From Psychrobacter urativorans (lineage in GTDB: Bacteria; Pseudomonadota; Gammaproteobacteria; Pseudomonadales; Moraxellaceae), in contig NZ_CP012678.1 of NCBI RefSeq assembly GCF_001298525.1, positions 868,001 through 932,000 of the forward strand: a DNA stretch of 64,000 bases, written 5' to 3'. The position numbers were made by a program, and so were the translations under genes. The notes under the pieces were generated by a model, which was given only the letters and a program-made list of their open reading frames with translations, made no database searches and was not told the DNA's origin. Positions 1 to 8,932 of this stretch are shown here, piece after piece. Positions within the stretch are counted from its first letter, which is position 1. Every line of letters starts with the position of its first letter.

Positions 1-681
1 AACACCTGACCGGTAGATGCCACTAGCCCACTTGGAATATCAACCGCAATTACCAATGCGTGCTTAGATAAGGTATGACTGGATTTTACAACCTGATTAA
101 AGCTCTGAATAGCCTGTTTATAAATACTGGTAAGCGCACGATCAAGCCCGATACCAAATAGTGCATCAACGTAGACATCAGCCTGCATCAGCCTATTTTC
201 TTGATTGTGAAGAACAAACTCACTGTCCTCAAAACGTTGATAGGAACAATAAGCGGCTACTGCCATGCGCTGTGCTTTTATGGCATCAGATACTACAGCC
301 GAATCCATATCAGCAAAGGCATTGCTATTTTCAATGTTCTCAATACCGACCGTGATAACTTGTACTTGCCAGCCAGCTTGTTGTAAATAATGCGCAATCA
401 GCCAACCATCACCGCCATTATTACCGCTTCCTACCCAAATACTCACTCGTGGCTGTCTATCATCGTGCCTACAAGCAACTCCATTAGCAATACAGGATTG
501 TTTTTGGTAATAGATATTAATAATATGCTGAGTCATTTGCCATGCGGCTTGCTGCATAAGCGCAAAACTATCATAACCCTGCGCAAACCACTCCTGCTCC
601 ATTGCATAAACTTGCTGGCTGCTATATAGCGCAACGGGCTTTGTATTCTGTAATAAACGAGAAGAAGGCGGTATGTGCATG
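1..681 (-). CDS. nnr: NAD(P)H-hydrate epimerase (YjeF N-terminal domain), 3' end beyond window
   Basis: Open frame of 227 codons with no stop, running off the left edge. Starts at ATG 681 (MHIPPSSRLL). Visible motifs are GSGNNGGDGW at about residues 85-93, VDALFGIGLDR, and AVDIPSG near the edge; all are typical of the YjeF_N epimerase fold. The family epimerises R-NADHX/NADPHX to the S form so that a dehydratase can repair it. Whether the C-terminal ADP/ATP-dependent dehydratase domain follows cannot be seen. Divergent from queG, with which nnr is commonly adjacent in gammaproteobacteria. Start confidence is moderate because no strong Shine-Dalgarno is visible. Confidence 0.9.
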
Positions 682-853
682 AGTAGACCTCTATTGTTTT
701 GTCATCTGCTAATTCTGTAATGACAAGCGTAGCAAAATTTTGTTCATCATGATGTATCAATATGAGTTATGAATAATGATTTATTTTTTATACTTGCGCG
801 CGCAGCTATTTGGCTTATCATAGTCACATTTACGCTATCATTTATTGGCACTT

Positions 854-2050
854 ATGAATATTAAACTGTTCGCAAACCGTTCATCAACAAATGACTCTTC
901 AACCAACAGTATCGCAGTGGCTAACACTTCCCCGTTTATGACTCCAGAGGACGTTAAGCACTGGATTAAAACACAGGCTCAAGCACTAGGATTCGCTGAT
1001 TGCGGCTTTTTATCTGTGCACCATCCGTTATTTGCCCAACAAATTGAGCAGCTGCAAAAATGGCTAGCCAAAGGCTATGAAGGGCAATTGCAATTCATGC
1101 ATAACAATCATCACCTGCGCGCGCATCCAGAACAGCTAGTAGAGGGCGCAAAAACCATCATCAGTGTGCGCATGGACTATCTGACCCAAGCACCGACAGC
1201 GCGAACGGTAGCAGATAACAATCGTCCCAATCACGGCATTATTGCCCGCTATGCACGTGGGCGCGATTATCATAAAACCATGCGTAACCGTCTCAAGCAA
1301 TTGGCATTAAATATTGAAGCGATGCTGCCAGAGTGGCAACATCTAGATATCGGTACTCAAGCCGATTTTGTTTTTCGCCCATTTAGCGATTCAGCCCCTA
1401 TTTTTGAGCGACCCATTGCGGATGCAGCGGGGCTTGGTTGGACAGGCAAGCACACCTTACTACTCAACAAGCAAGCGGGCTCATTTTTTGTGTTGGGTGA
1501 ATTATTTATCAGTTTAGAGCTGCCCGATGATAAACCTGTCAAAGCACATTGCGGCAGTTGTAGCGCTTGCATTGATATCTGCCCAACTCAAGCGATTATC
1601 TCGCCTCATGAGCTCAACGCTGCCGCCTGTATCTCCTATTTAACCATCGAGCATGACGGCATAATAGATAAAAAATACCGCCGCGCTATTGGCAATCGCA
1701 TCTTTGGCTGTGATGACTGTCAGCTGATTTGTCCTTGGAACCGTTATGCTAAGCTGACAGCAGTAGAGGATTTTGCCCCAAGAAACAATCTTGATGACAG
1801 CACTCTACTAGAATTATGGCAGTGGCAAGAAGCTGAGTTTTTACAGAAGACTCAAGGTAGTCCCATCAGACGTACTGGTTACGTTAATTTTTTACGAAAT
1901 ATTGCAATTGGGCTTGGGAATGCTGAGGCTAGTACTGACATCATTGTTCAGTTACATTCTAAACTCAGTGCTCACAATGATATTCTTGATGAACATATTC
2001 ATTGGGCAATCAATGAGCAGCAGGACAAATTAAGCAAAAATAAAGAATAA
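854..2050 (+). CDS. queG: epoxyqueuosine reductase QueG
   Basis: Catalyses the last step of queuosine synthesis, reducing epoxyqueuosine to queuosine at tRNA position 34 with a cobalamin and two [4Fe-4S] clusters. The C-terminal half has the two ferredoxin-like cysteine clusters, CGSCSACIDICP and CDDCQLICPWNR. The N-terminal half matches the QueG reductase domain (RYARGRDYHKTMR; FRPFSDSAPIFERP; AGLGWTGKH). I take ATG 854 (398 aa) rather than an in-frame TTG at 845. The first 30 residues are Ser/Thr/Asn-rich and look dispensable. A hairpin terminator follows about 40 bp downstream. Confidence 0.95.
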   Translation: MNIKLFANRSSTNDSSTNSIAVANTSPFMTPEDVKHWIKTQAQALGFADCGFLSVHHPLFAQQIEQLQKWLAKGYEGQLQFMHNNHHLRAHPEQLVEGAKTIISVRMDYLTQAPTARTVADNNRPNHGIIARYARGRDYHKTMRNRLKQLALNIEAMLPEWQHLDIGTQADFVFRPFSDSAPIFERPIADAAGLGWTGKHTLLLNKQAGSFFVLGELFISLELPDDKPVKAHCGSCSACIDICPTQAIISPHELNAAACISYLTIEHDGIIDKKYRRAIGNRIFGCDDCQLICPWNRYAKLTAVEDFAPRNNLDDSTLLELWQWQEAEFLQKTQGSPIRRTGYVNFLRNIAIGLGNAEASTDIIVQLHSKLSAHNDILDEHIHWAINEQQDKLSKNKE

Positions 2051-2084
2051 TTATTCATATACCAAGAATCAAAATATGCATAAT

Positions 2085-2120
2085 AAAAAAACGCCTTTTA
2101 TAATTAGAAGGCGTTTTTTT
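2085..2120. terminator. bidirectional intrinsic terminator between queG and the LysM gene
   Basis: Stem ACGCCTT (2091-2097) and AAGGCGT (2108-2114) with a 10-nt AT loop. It is flanked by an A run on the left and a T run on the right, so it can end both convergent transcripts. Confidence 0.85.
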
Positions 2121-2158
2121 ATTATGCTTTTTTCTGTATTGAATAGAATTAAGAATAA

Positions 2159-2683
2159 TTATGGTTTAGGAATACGCAATACTTGACCCGGATAAATCTT
2201 ATTTGGATCAGAAAGCATTGGCTTATTGGCTTCAAATATTTTCATATAATCAGTTGTTGAGCCATACACCGTTTGTGCGATTTTAGATAAGCTGTCACCA
2301 GATTTTACTGTATACATCGTCGATTCTGGAGCATCTTCTTCAATACTGATGTTATCAATAACTTTTGCAACATGCTGGACATTACCGATAGCGATAATCG
2401 CTTTTTCACGGTCTGCTTGGGTTTTAGCCGCACCACTGATTTCTGCCGTATCAGTGGTACCATTATACTTGACTTTTAGGTCACTAATATTAAGGTTTTG
2501 CTGCTGGATACGATGTAGCAGGATATTAGCAACCGACTGAGCAGAAGGCTCACTTTCTGTTGCTGGTGTACCGGCTACTGGCGTCGTTGCTGCCGCTTTG
2601 GTTTCTGTATTTGCTTGATGCTTGGCATCATCACGGTTAAAAATTTTATCACCAATATCTTTTGCAAAACTGAAAACACCCAT
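2159..2683 (-). CDS. BON and LysM domain protein (Kbp/YgaU-like)
   Basis: 174 aa without a signal peptide. A BON-like domain spans about residues 47-113 and a C-terminal LysM about 124-172 (YTVKSGDSLSKIA ... PNKIYPGQVLRIP). This is the architecture of E. coli Kbp/YgaU (149 aa), a cytosolic potassium-binding protein, and of related proteins of unknown role. An Ala/Thr/Glu-rich linker (residues 24-48) precedes BON. AAGGGGTG lies a few bases before ATG 2683. Monocistronic, convergent with queG. Potassium binding is an inference from the family. Confidence 0.75.
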   Translation of the reverse strand: MGVFSFAKDIGDKIFNRDDAKHQANTETKAAATTPVAGTPATESEPSAQSVANILLHRIQQQNLNISDLKVKYNGTTDTAEISGAAKTQADREKAIIAIGNVQHVAKVIDNISIEEDAPESTMYTVKSGDSLSKIAQTVYGSTTDYMKIFEANKPMLSDPNKIYPGQVLRIPKP

Positions 2684-2871
2684 AAAACACCCCTTTTTTA
2701 AGTATTATTATTCATAGTTATTGTTAATTATGACGTTGATGAAAATATGACCAAGCAATTAGCTCTTTGTCATTCATATTAAGTATAACAAAGGCATTTT
2801 TTTTTGATAGTAAGCGTATGTTGAGTAATGTTATTTTAATGTGGTTTATGTTAATCAAGTATAAATAAAGT

Positions 2872-2913
2872 AAAAACAAAAAAACCGCCTATCTATAAAG
2901 ATAAGCGGTTTAG
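2872..2913 (-). terminator. intrinsic terminator of acpP
   Basis: Hairpin AACCGC..TATCT / AGATA..GCGGTT (2883-2911) about 30 bp beyond the acpP stop. On the minus strand it is followed by a T run (the plus-strand A tract at 2873-2884). Confidence 0.8.
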
Positions 2914-2938
2914 TAAACTCTGCTAAGGCAGCTAGAAA

Positions 2939-3175
2939 CTACAGTTGCGCTTGTACGTAGTCAATTGCTTTTTGAACAGTAGTTAGTTCTGCTGAATCTT
3001 CATCAGGAATAGTGATACCAAAATCACTTTCAAATGACATAACAAGCTCAACTAAATCTAATGAATCAGCGCCTAAGTCTTCCATGAAAGAAGCTTCGTT
3101 ATTGATGTCTTCGATATTCATACCTAACTGTTCTGCCACTGCAGCTTTTACTCTTTGCTCAGTATCATTACTCAT
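2939..3175 (-). CDS. acpP: acyl carrier protein
   Basis: 78 aa acidic helical protein with the phosphopantetheine site in the motif [12 protein letters not shown]; Ser38 carries the prosthetic group. It carries growing acyl chains for fatty-acid, lipid A and phospholipid synthesis. Length and sequence are typical. It lies 270 bp downstream of fabG, with an apparent extended -10 promoter in that gap, so it is probably transcribed largely on its own, as its high abundance requires. Followed by a terminator. Confidence 0.98.
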   Translation of the reverse strand: MSNDTEQRVKAAVAEQLGMNIEDINNEASFMEDLGADSLDLVELVMSFESDFGITIPDEDSAELTTVQKAIDYVQAQL

Positions 3176-3369
3176 ATAAACGCTTCCTTTTTATCTATTA
3201 ATTTTTAAAAACTACCAAATGGTGATGTTTTTGAACTTATAGCATGGTATAGAACGCAGTACATTATGTCAGCTTTTCAGCCTTAATAAGCTATCACGAT
3301 TTTTGAACTGCATTAAATATCTGATAAAGCCTGATTATAATACAGATCTTTGATATAAAAGTATCCGTT

Positions 3370-3378
3370 ATTATAGCA
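3370..3378 (-). promoter_or_regulatory. candidate extended -10 promoter for acpP
   Basis: On the minus strand TGCTATAAT is a perfect extended -10 (TGnTATAAT), placing transcription start near 3363 and giving acpP a leader of about 190 nt. The -35 region (TGTAAA at 16-bp spacing) is poor, as is common with extended -10 promoters. Confidence 0.5.
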
Positions 3379-3445
3379 CCGTTAATTAGAGTTTACACTC
3401 GTTCACACAGATTTTTATTATACAAATGTAACGTTTCAATTCATA

Positions 3446-4174
3446 CTACATGTACATACCGCCATTCACTGGAATGACAGCTCCTGTAATGTAGCTGGCT
3501 TCATCACTAGCTAAGAATGACACGGCTGCCGCAATATCTTCTGGCTGTCCAAGACGCCCAATAGGGACTGCATCAAGCATCGAGTTGAGTAGACGCTCGT
3601 CCAGCTCATCTGTCATGTCAGTTTCAATAAGACCAGGCGCGACACAGTTAATAGTCACTTGGCGTGAACCAATTTCACGAGCCAGTGTACGACTAAAGCC
3701 TTCAACACCAGCTTTGGTTGCTGCATAGTTAGATTGCCCAGCATTACCCATTTGTGCAACGACAGAGCTGATATTAATAATACGACCACGGCGGGCTTTC
3801 ATCATGCCACGAACGGCGCGTTTGCTCATCCGATATATTGATGATAAGTTGGTATCAATTACATTATCCCAGTCTTCGTCTTTCATGCGCATCAGTAGCC
3901 CGTCTTGGGTAATGCCTGCGTTATTGACTAACACTTGCACAGCACCGTACACACTTTCAATCTCTTCAAATAACTTGTCAATCTGTGCGCCATCGCGGAC
4001 ATCTAATAAGCGCCCGATGCCACCTGAGTCATGCAGATAGCTATCAATCAGCGCGGCACCTTTTTCAGTAGTCGCAGTACCAATAACAAAATGACCTTCT
4101 TTTGCAAAGCGTTTAGCCACCGCTTTACCAATACCACGGCTGGCGCCAGTCACTAAAACAATTGTACGGCTCAT
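3446..4174 (-). CDS. fabG: 3-oxoacyl-ACP reductase FabG
   Basis: Short-chain dehydrogenase/reductase of 242 aa that reduces 3-oxoacyl-ACP to 3-hydroxyacyl-ACP with NADPH. Nucleotide-binding TGASRGIGKA (residues 9-18), NNAG (84-87), catalytic Ser137, and Tyr150/Lys154 in SNYAATKAG are all present. The ATG overlaps the fabD stop by 4 bp, indicating translational coupling. Order fabD-fabG-acpP is the usual fatty-acid elongation cluster. Confidence 0.97.
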   Translation of the reverse strand: MSRTIVLVTGASRGIGKAVAKRFAKEGHFVIGTATTEKGAALIDSYLHDSGGIGRLLDVRDGAQIDKLFEEIESVYGAVQVLVNNAGITQDGLLMRMKDEDWDNVIDTNLSSIYRMSKRAVRGMMKARRGRIINISSVVAQMGNAGQSNYAATKAGVEGFSRTLAREIGSRQVTINCVAPGLIETDMTDELDERLLNSMLDAVPIGRLGQPEDIAAAVSFLASDEASYITGAVIPVNGGMYM

Positions 4175-5139
4175 GATAACACCTCTATTAGTTTGTCTAG
4201 GCGAGCAGGCTTGTCAACAGGATAGCTAGCAATAGGATTTGCTTGACGCTTAGCCAAATTACTCAGTACATTGCCACTGCCACATTCGATTAAAATATTA
4301 ATTTGTTTTTCAGCGAGCTCCTGCATGGTCTGCGACCATAGTACAGGTTCACTTAACTGTTCAGTCAATGCTTGTTTAACCCCTTGAATACCAGCTTCAA
4401 CTCGAGCATGACGATTTTGAATAACAGGAATAGTCGCTTGATCGAATTTGATTGCGGATAACGCTTCAGCAAGTGCACTACTAGCTGGTTTCATTAATGC
4501 GCAATGCGATGGCACACTAACTTTTAAAGCAATGGCTTTTTTGCCTGTATTTTGTACTTTATCAATCACGGCATTAACGCCAACCGCATTACCGGATACC
4601 ACAACCTGCCCAGGGCTATTAAAGTTCGCGGCACCAACGATAGCACCATCGACATGCTCAGTTGCCTGCTCACATAAGGTTACTACTCGATGATCTTCGA
4701 GTCCTAACACCGCTGCCATACCCGTATCAATACCTTCAACGGCCTGCTGCATTAACTGACCACGCTGATGCACCAATCGCACGGCATCAGCAAAAGAGAT
4801 AACGCCCGCTGCACAAAGCGCACTGTATTCACCTAAAGAATGTCCCGCTAGATAGCATGGCACATTATCTATTTTATCTTGCAATATACGCCAAATAGCG
4901 ATACTAGCAGTGAGTAATGCGGGCTGAGTATATTGAGTTTGGTTCAGTCTCTCTTCATCTTGGCATATCGCCCACAAGTCTTCACCAAGCGCTTCACTAG
5001 CTTCGGCAAAGGTATCGTTAATTTGTGGATAGATTTCAGCAAGTTCAGCAGTCATATTAACCGCTTGTGAACCTTGACCAGGAAAAATAACTGCAATGCG
5101 AGGTGGCTGTATTGTTTTTATATCGGGTACAGACGCCAT
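4171..5139 (-). CDS. fabD: malonyl-CoA:ACP transacylase FabD
   Basis: Transfers malonyl from CoA to ACP for chain elongation. Contains FPGQGSQ near the N-terminus and the nucleophile elbow GHSLGEYSA, with Ser101 as the active serine; VPSHCALM carries the partner His. ATG 5139 (322 aa) is preferred over TTG 5145 because AAGGA lies about 9 nt upstream of the ATG. Immediately upstream of and overlapping fabG. plsX and fabH, which sit between rpmF and fabD in E. coli, are absent here. Confidence 0.96.
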   Translation of the reverse strand: MASVPDIKTIQPPRIAVIFPGQGSQAVNMTAELAEIYPQINDTFAEASEALGEDLWAICQDEERLNQTQYTQPALLTASIAIWRILQDKIDNVPCYLAGHSLGEYSALCAAGVISFADAVRLVHQRGQLMQQAVEGIDTGMAAVLGLEDHRVVTLCEQATEHVDGAIVGAANFNSPGQVVVSGNAVGVNAVIDKVQNTGKKAIALKVSVPSHCALMKPASSALAEALSAIKFDQATIPVIQNRHARVEAGIQGVKQALTEQLSEPVLWSQTMQELAEKQINILIECGSGNVLSNLAKRQANPIASYPVDKPARLDKLIEVLS

Positions 5140-5421
5140 AGCCAATGTTCCTTAAGTGAATTAGAAATACCCCTAGTATAAATGGGGCAATGTTTCGGAG
5201 TTGAGGACTCTTCAATAGGTCATCAATGGTAACTAATTATTATCAAACTATACACTGATACGGACAATTATCATAGACAGCAACATCATCATCATCATAA
5301 TGCTGACTTATAATACAAAACACTAAACATGAGAAAAATACTAAACATGGATGATGAAAGAGCACAACTATTAGTAAGTCATAAGACTAAAATATCTTCT
5401 AACTACATATCTTCTAGTAGA

Positions 5422-5451
5422 AGCTAAATAACAAAAAGCTAAATAACAAAA
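5422..5451. repeat. two tandem 15-bp repeats beside the rpmF terminator
   Basis: AGCTAAATAACAAAA occurs twice back to back (5422-5436, 5437-5451). The core GCTAAATAAC is complementary to GTTATTTAGC at 5458-5467, inside the neighbouring terminator, so alternative pairing is possible. Confidence 0.8.
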
Positions 5452-5502
5452 AGCCAAGTTATTTAGCCACATAATATATGATAGCGAAATAACTTGGCTT
5501 TT
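5450..5502. terminator. intrinsic terminator downstream of rpmF
   Basis: Perfect 12-bp stem GCCAAGTTATTT (5453-5464) with AAATAACTTGGC (5487-5498) and a 22-nt loop. It has a T run after the stem on the minus strand (plus-strand AAAAA) and a shorter T run on the plus strand. It likely ends yceD-rpmF transcripts. Confidence 0.75.
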
Positions 5503-5603
5503 GTTAGCTTATAACTCACTTTCTAATAATATTAGTACATAATTATCATGATATGGTAGTACCATCACAGTAATCCTGTACTAAATATTAATTAGTTAGT
5601 AAA

Positions 5604-5786
5604 TTAAGCCTCTTGACTAACTTTAAACAACTGACGACCACGATAGAAACCATCTTTGGTCATATGGTGACGACGATGTTTTTCACCAGTGGTGGCATCT
5701 ACGCTTAGCTCAGCCACAGTCATGTGGTGATGTGAACGGCGCATGTCACGACGTGAACGGCTTTTGCGGCTTTTTTGAACGGCCAT
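5604..5786 (-). CDS. rpmF: 50S ribosomal protein L32
   Basis: 60 aa basic protein, [20 protein letters not shown] at the N-terminus. The longer open frame begins 20 codons upstream, but ATG 5786 has AGGAG at ideal spacing and gives the family length. No zinc-binding cysteines, so this is the C-minus form. Downstream of yceD, as in most proteobacteria, but separated from it by an unusually long gap of 324 bp. Confidence 0.96.
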   Translation of the reverse strand: MAVQKSRKSRSRRDMRRSHHHMTVAELSVDATTGEKHRRHHMTKDGFYRGRQLFKVSQEA

Positions 5787-6110
5787 GATATAGCTCCTAT
5801 ACTTAAAGGGATAAGCTCGAAATTCAGCTTTAGACGATACTGACACAGGCTATCTAATCACAACAACCTAAGCCTTACGCATCATTAAATTAATTGGTTT
5901 GCCACGTACACTAAACTTCTGATTAAATCTAAACTCTATGGATAATTTGCTTAATCAGTATTTATGAGCAAGTAGACAGAATGCAATAAATCGGCCATTA
6001 TACGCATGTTTATAGCAATAATAAACCCCCATTTCATTCTTAGGCGTAAAGCTGATAAAAAGAGGGTATAAAACTTTCAACCATATTTATCATCAATATA
6101 GTTTATAACC
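5787..6110 (-). other. long yceD-rpmF intergenic region with candidate promoter
   Basis: 324 bp with no credible gene. On the minus strand a perfect TATAAT lies at 5997-6002 (plus-strand ATTATA), which could drive rpmF independently; a convincing -35 was not seen. Short A/T-rich stretches fill the rest. Confidence 0.4.
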
Positions 6111-6704
6111 TTATAGCTTACCTTTTAAAGCGGCTAAAGCAGCAAAAGGATTTTCAGTTTCCTCTTCTTCAGGTATCTCACCAAACTGCTCAACACTCAT
6201 TTCACAGTCATCATGCTTTGGCGCCATGGGTGTTTTAAGCAAGATTTCATCTTCAATTAATTTCTTAAATGGCAATAAGCGCTCTGGCGACTGTTCAGTG
6301 ACAATCTCTTCAAGCAATAAGTAATCTTGCTCTTCATTAATCAGACGTATTTGGCTCTCATTATCAAGAAGCGCGATATCATACTTATCACTTAAATCGA
6401 CGGCAATCGGTTGCAAACAACGCTGACAAGTCAACCAGACTTCACCCGTTAAGATAAAAGCTAGGTGTAATACGTTATTACGGCGATATAAAGTAGCATC
6501 TAGCGAAATATTCGCTTGCTCATGCTCAGTGGTTAATGTGCTAGTAAGACGTTCAAAAGAGTTAGGAGCTATCTCACCTACCCACTCAAAACCTGTATCT
6601 TCCCATTTATTTAAGGAGATATTATCAGGCATGATGTTTGACGTAGGCACTTGTACTTTACTAGCCTGAAGCGCTAATGACTTGTTATCTTGGGTACTTG
6701 ACAT
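6111..6704 (-). CDS. yceD: YceD/DUF177 family protein (23S rRNA accumulation protein)
   Basis: 197 aa acidic protein of the DUF177 family with the conserved TCQRCLQPI motif in its centre and an acidic C-terminus ending in NPFAALAALKGKL. In E. coli and plants the family is needed for normal 23S rRNA accumulation. ATG 6704 (MSSTQDN) has GAGG about 8 nt upstream, while the longer ATG 6716 overlaps that Shine-Dalgarno. Precedes rpmF, the conserved neighbour. Confidence 0.9.
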   Translation of the reverse strand: MSSTQDNKSLALQASKVQVPTSNIMPDNISLNKWEDTGFEWVGEIAPNSFERLTSTLTTEHEQANISLDATLYRRNNVLHLAFILTGEVWLTCQRCLQPIAVDLSDKYDIALLDNESQIRLINEEQDYLLLEEIVTEQSPERLLPFKKLIEDEILLKTPMAPKHDDCEMSVEQFGEIPEEEETENPFAALAALKGKL

Positions 6705-6888
6705 ACGCGGCCTCATTGATCAAAAACGATGTATAATATTGCCTGCTATACTAACGGAAAGCGTCTTATTGCGCTAGCGCTAGTGTGTTAATATTTTGCC
6801 ATGCAATATTATGAATGTACTTTATTATTCACGATAAAAAATAATAGAATTTTTATTTTGATAAACTCATCTTTTATTCGGTTAATTT

Positions 6889-7626
6889 ATGATTTCTAAT
6901 ACTGCCCATCTCGATTTCACTCAACTGCTCAGTAATGGTAACGAAAAATTGTTGTTAGATCGTCTTAGTGAGCTAAATACTCAAACTATAAAAGAGTTTG
7001 ACGAGATAATAATTTCTCAATTCAATAAGAATTTAAAAACTATAGAACAACCATCTGCCGCATTGACAAACATTGAACCACTTCAAAAAAATCAGATAGA
7101 CGCTAATATTTTAGCGGAGCAGAGAGAACAGGCGGCTACTGAGTGGCTGATAAGTTTATTTAATACGCTATTCACTCGACATAATGTGCAATTGGTTCGC
7201 GGTGAACATGAACCAGAATACTTTCCAGAATGTCATTCTAAACCAGCACGTATTGAGTTTGCTCATGGCTTCTTTGCCAGCGCATTACACGAAATCAGCC
7301 ATTGGTGTATTGCAGGTAGCAAACGTAGACAATTAGCTGACTTTGGCTATTGGTATGCACCTGATGGTCGCAGTGCTGCACAACAGCAAGCGTTCGAGCG
7401 TGTAGAGATTAAGCCACAAGCACTAGAATGCTTATTTACTTTGGCATGCAGAAGACAGTTTCAGATTTCACAAGACAATCTCTTTGCCAACTTTGATACT
7501 AGTACAAGCACCTTTGCAACCGATGTTTACCAACAAGCCGCGCATTATATCGCCCAACCTCACCAACTACCGCGCGATGCTCAAACCTTATTACAAGCTC
7601 TATTAATGATCAATATCATTGAATAA
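6889..7626 (+). CDS. epmC: elongation factor P hydroxylase EpmC (YfcM family) with N-terminal extension
   Basis: The C-terminal ~150 residues match YfcM/EpmC: RIEFAHGFFASALHEISHWC contains an HExxH motif (His134, His138) for the iron centre, followed by GSKRRQLADFGYWYAPDGRS and QAFERVEIKPQALE. EpmC hydroxylates the modified lysine of EF-P. At 245 aa it is about 60 longer than the E. coli protein. The extra N-terminal ~80 residues (Leu/Asn/Glu-rich) are not recognised. Neither epmA, epmB nor efp is in the window. Divergent from yceD. Confidence 0.85.
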   Translation: MISNTAHLDFTQLLSNGNEKLLLDRLSELNTQTIKEFDEIIISQFNKNLKTIEQPSAALTNIEPLQKNQIDANILAEQREQAATEWLISLFNTLFTRHNVQLVRGEHEPEYFPECHSKPARIEFAHGFFASALHEISHWCIAGSKRRQLADFGYWYAPDGRSAAQQQAFERVEIKPQALECLFTLACRRQFQISQDNLFANFDTSTSTFATDVYQQAAHYIAQPHQLPRDAQTLLQALLMINIIE

Positions 7627-7815
7627 ATAGTGACCTATACGCTAAACCACTGTTTATCCTTGAATACCTGAACGTTTTTCTAGCTTTATTAACGGCATGG
7701 CTCTATAACCGATATGAGCTTTAACGCTATACTAGACTTTTATGAAACAATTATTAATGTGATAAAAATATAAAATCACTGAATGATTTAGCGATTGATA
7801 AATAAGGAACTCGCC

Positions 7816-8436
7816 ATGCAAACTTTTTATATTCATCCAGAAAACCCTCAACCACGCCTCATCGAACAAGCTGTTGAGTTATTACGTAATGACAAGCTAC
7901 TGATTTACCCTACCGATACCAGCTATGCTTTTGGTTGCCGATTAGGGGCTAAAGACGCTCTTGATAAGCTCAAACATATCCGTGAACTTGATGATAAGCA
8001 TCAGTTTACTTTACTATGCCGCGACTTAAGCGAGATTGCCACTTATGCAGCGGTTGATAACATACAGTTCAAACAACTCAAAGCCAATACGCCAGCACCA
8101 ATTACTTTTATTTTAAATGCCACTAAGGACGTTCCTAAAAAATTAGCACATGCTAAGAAAAAAACGATTGGTATTCGTGTTCCTAGAAATGCTATTGCTC
8201 AAGCACTATTAACGGCGATGGGTGAGCCTATATTAACCAGTTCGTTAATACTACCGACACATGACCATATACTCGATGATCCCTTTGATATAGAAGAATT
8301 ATTAGGCAATCAAATAGATGGACTGATCAATGCCGGTATTCAAACTATTAAGCTCACAACCATTATTGATATGACCGGCAGTCAGCCTGAAATTGTTAGA
8401 CAAGGTGCAGCTGATGTTAATGCATTATTACGATAA
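7816..8436 (+). CDS. YciO/TsaC-family (Sua5-YrdC-like) protein
   Basis: 206 aa with the YrdC fold: YPTDTSYAFGCRLGAKDAL, KHIRELDDKHQFTLLC, PAPITFIL, KTIGIRVP, and PILTSSLILP. It resembles E. coli YciO more than TsaC. TsaC makes threonylcarbamoyl-AMP for tRNA t6A; YciO's role is less certain. ATG 7816 has AAGGAA 10 nt upstream, better than TTG 7795. Ends at a bidirectional terminator. Confidence 0.85.
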   Translation: MQTFYIHPENPQPRLIEQAVELLRNDKLLIYPTDTSYAFGCRLGAKDALDKLKHIRELDDKHQFTLLCRDLSEIATYAAVDNIQFKQLKANTPAPITFILNATKDVPKKLAHAKKKTIGIRVPRNAIAQALLTAMGEPILTSSLILPTHDHILDDPFDIEELLGNQIDGLINAGIQTIKLTTIIDMTGSQPEIVRQGAADVNALLR

Positions 8437-8490
8437 CCAAGAACGATTATAAATAAGTAACTGGTTTACTTAAAAAACTGGAATTAAAAA

Positions 8491-8536
8491 AGAGCATAAA
8501 AAAAACCCCAAATCATTGGGGCTTTTTTTATGCTCT
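8491..8536. terminator. bidirectional terminator between the yciO-like gene and rplQ
   Basis: Long hairpin: outer AGAGCATAAAAAAA pairs with TTTTTTTATGCTCT around an inner GC stem CCCCAA/TTGGGG with loop ATCA. T runs on both strands terminate the two convergent transcripts. Confidence 0.9.
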
Positions 8537-8553
8537 ACATCCGGCATATAAGA

Positions 8554-8913
8554 TTAGTCGCGATCAACTAATTCTACATAAGCCATTGGTGCATTGTCAC
8601 CGTCACGATTGCCGCATTTTACGATACGTAAATAGCCACCTGGACGGTTTTGGTAACGAGGACCTAACGTACCAAATAATTTACCTACCATAGTTTTGCT
8701 ACGCATACGGCTGAATGCTAGACGACGATTAGCTACGCTGTCTTCTTTTGCCATAGTAATTAACGGCTCAGCAACACGGCGCAATTCTTTTGCTTTTGGT
8801 AATGTTGTTTTAATCAGTTCATGCTCAAATAGTGAATTTGTCATGTTCTGGAACATTGCCTTACGATGACTGCTGGTACGACCCAGCTTGACTCCACTCT
8901 TACGATGGCGCAT
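8554..8913 (-). CDS. rplQ: 50S ribosomal protein L17
   Basis: 119 aa. [20 protein letters not shown] at the N-terminus is diagnostic. ATG 8913 is chosen over TTG 8919 because AAGGA is well spaced. Last gene of the alpha operon, 19 bp after rpoA, followed by a terminator. Confidence 0.98.
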   Translation of the reverse strand: MRHRKSGVKLGRTSSHRKAMFQNMTNSLFEHELIKTTLPKAKELRRVAEPLITMAKEDSVANRRLAFSRMRSKTMVGKLFGTLGPRYQNRPGGYLRIVKCGNRDGDNAPMAYVELVDRD

Positions 8914-8932
8914 GGTCAAATATCCTTAAAGT

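Larger units (their letters stand above)
5140..5603. other. rpmF-fabD intergenic region
   Basis: About 460 bp without a credible gene. It holds the rpmF-distal terminator at 5450-5502, two 15-bp direct repeats beside it (see separate entries), and a short CATCATCAT tract near 5283. The promoter of fabD probably lies here but no clear consensus pair was identified. Confidence 0.6.

Noticed and set aside
533..760. 75-aa minus-strand open frame
   Set aside because: It overlaps the start of nnr in a different frame and has no family resemblance; the nnr frame explains the region.
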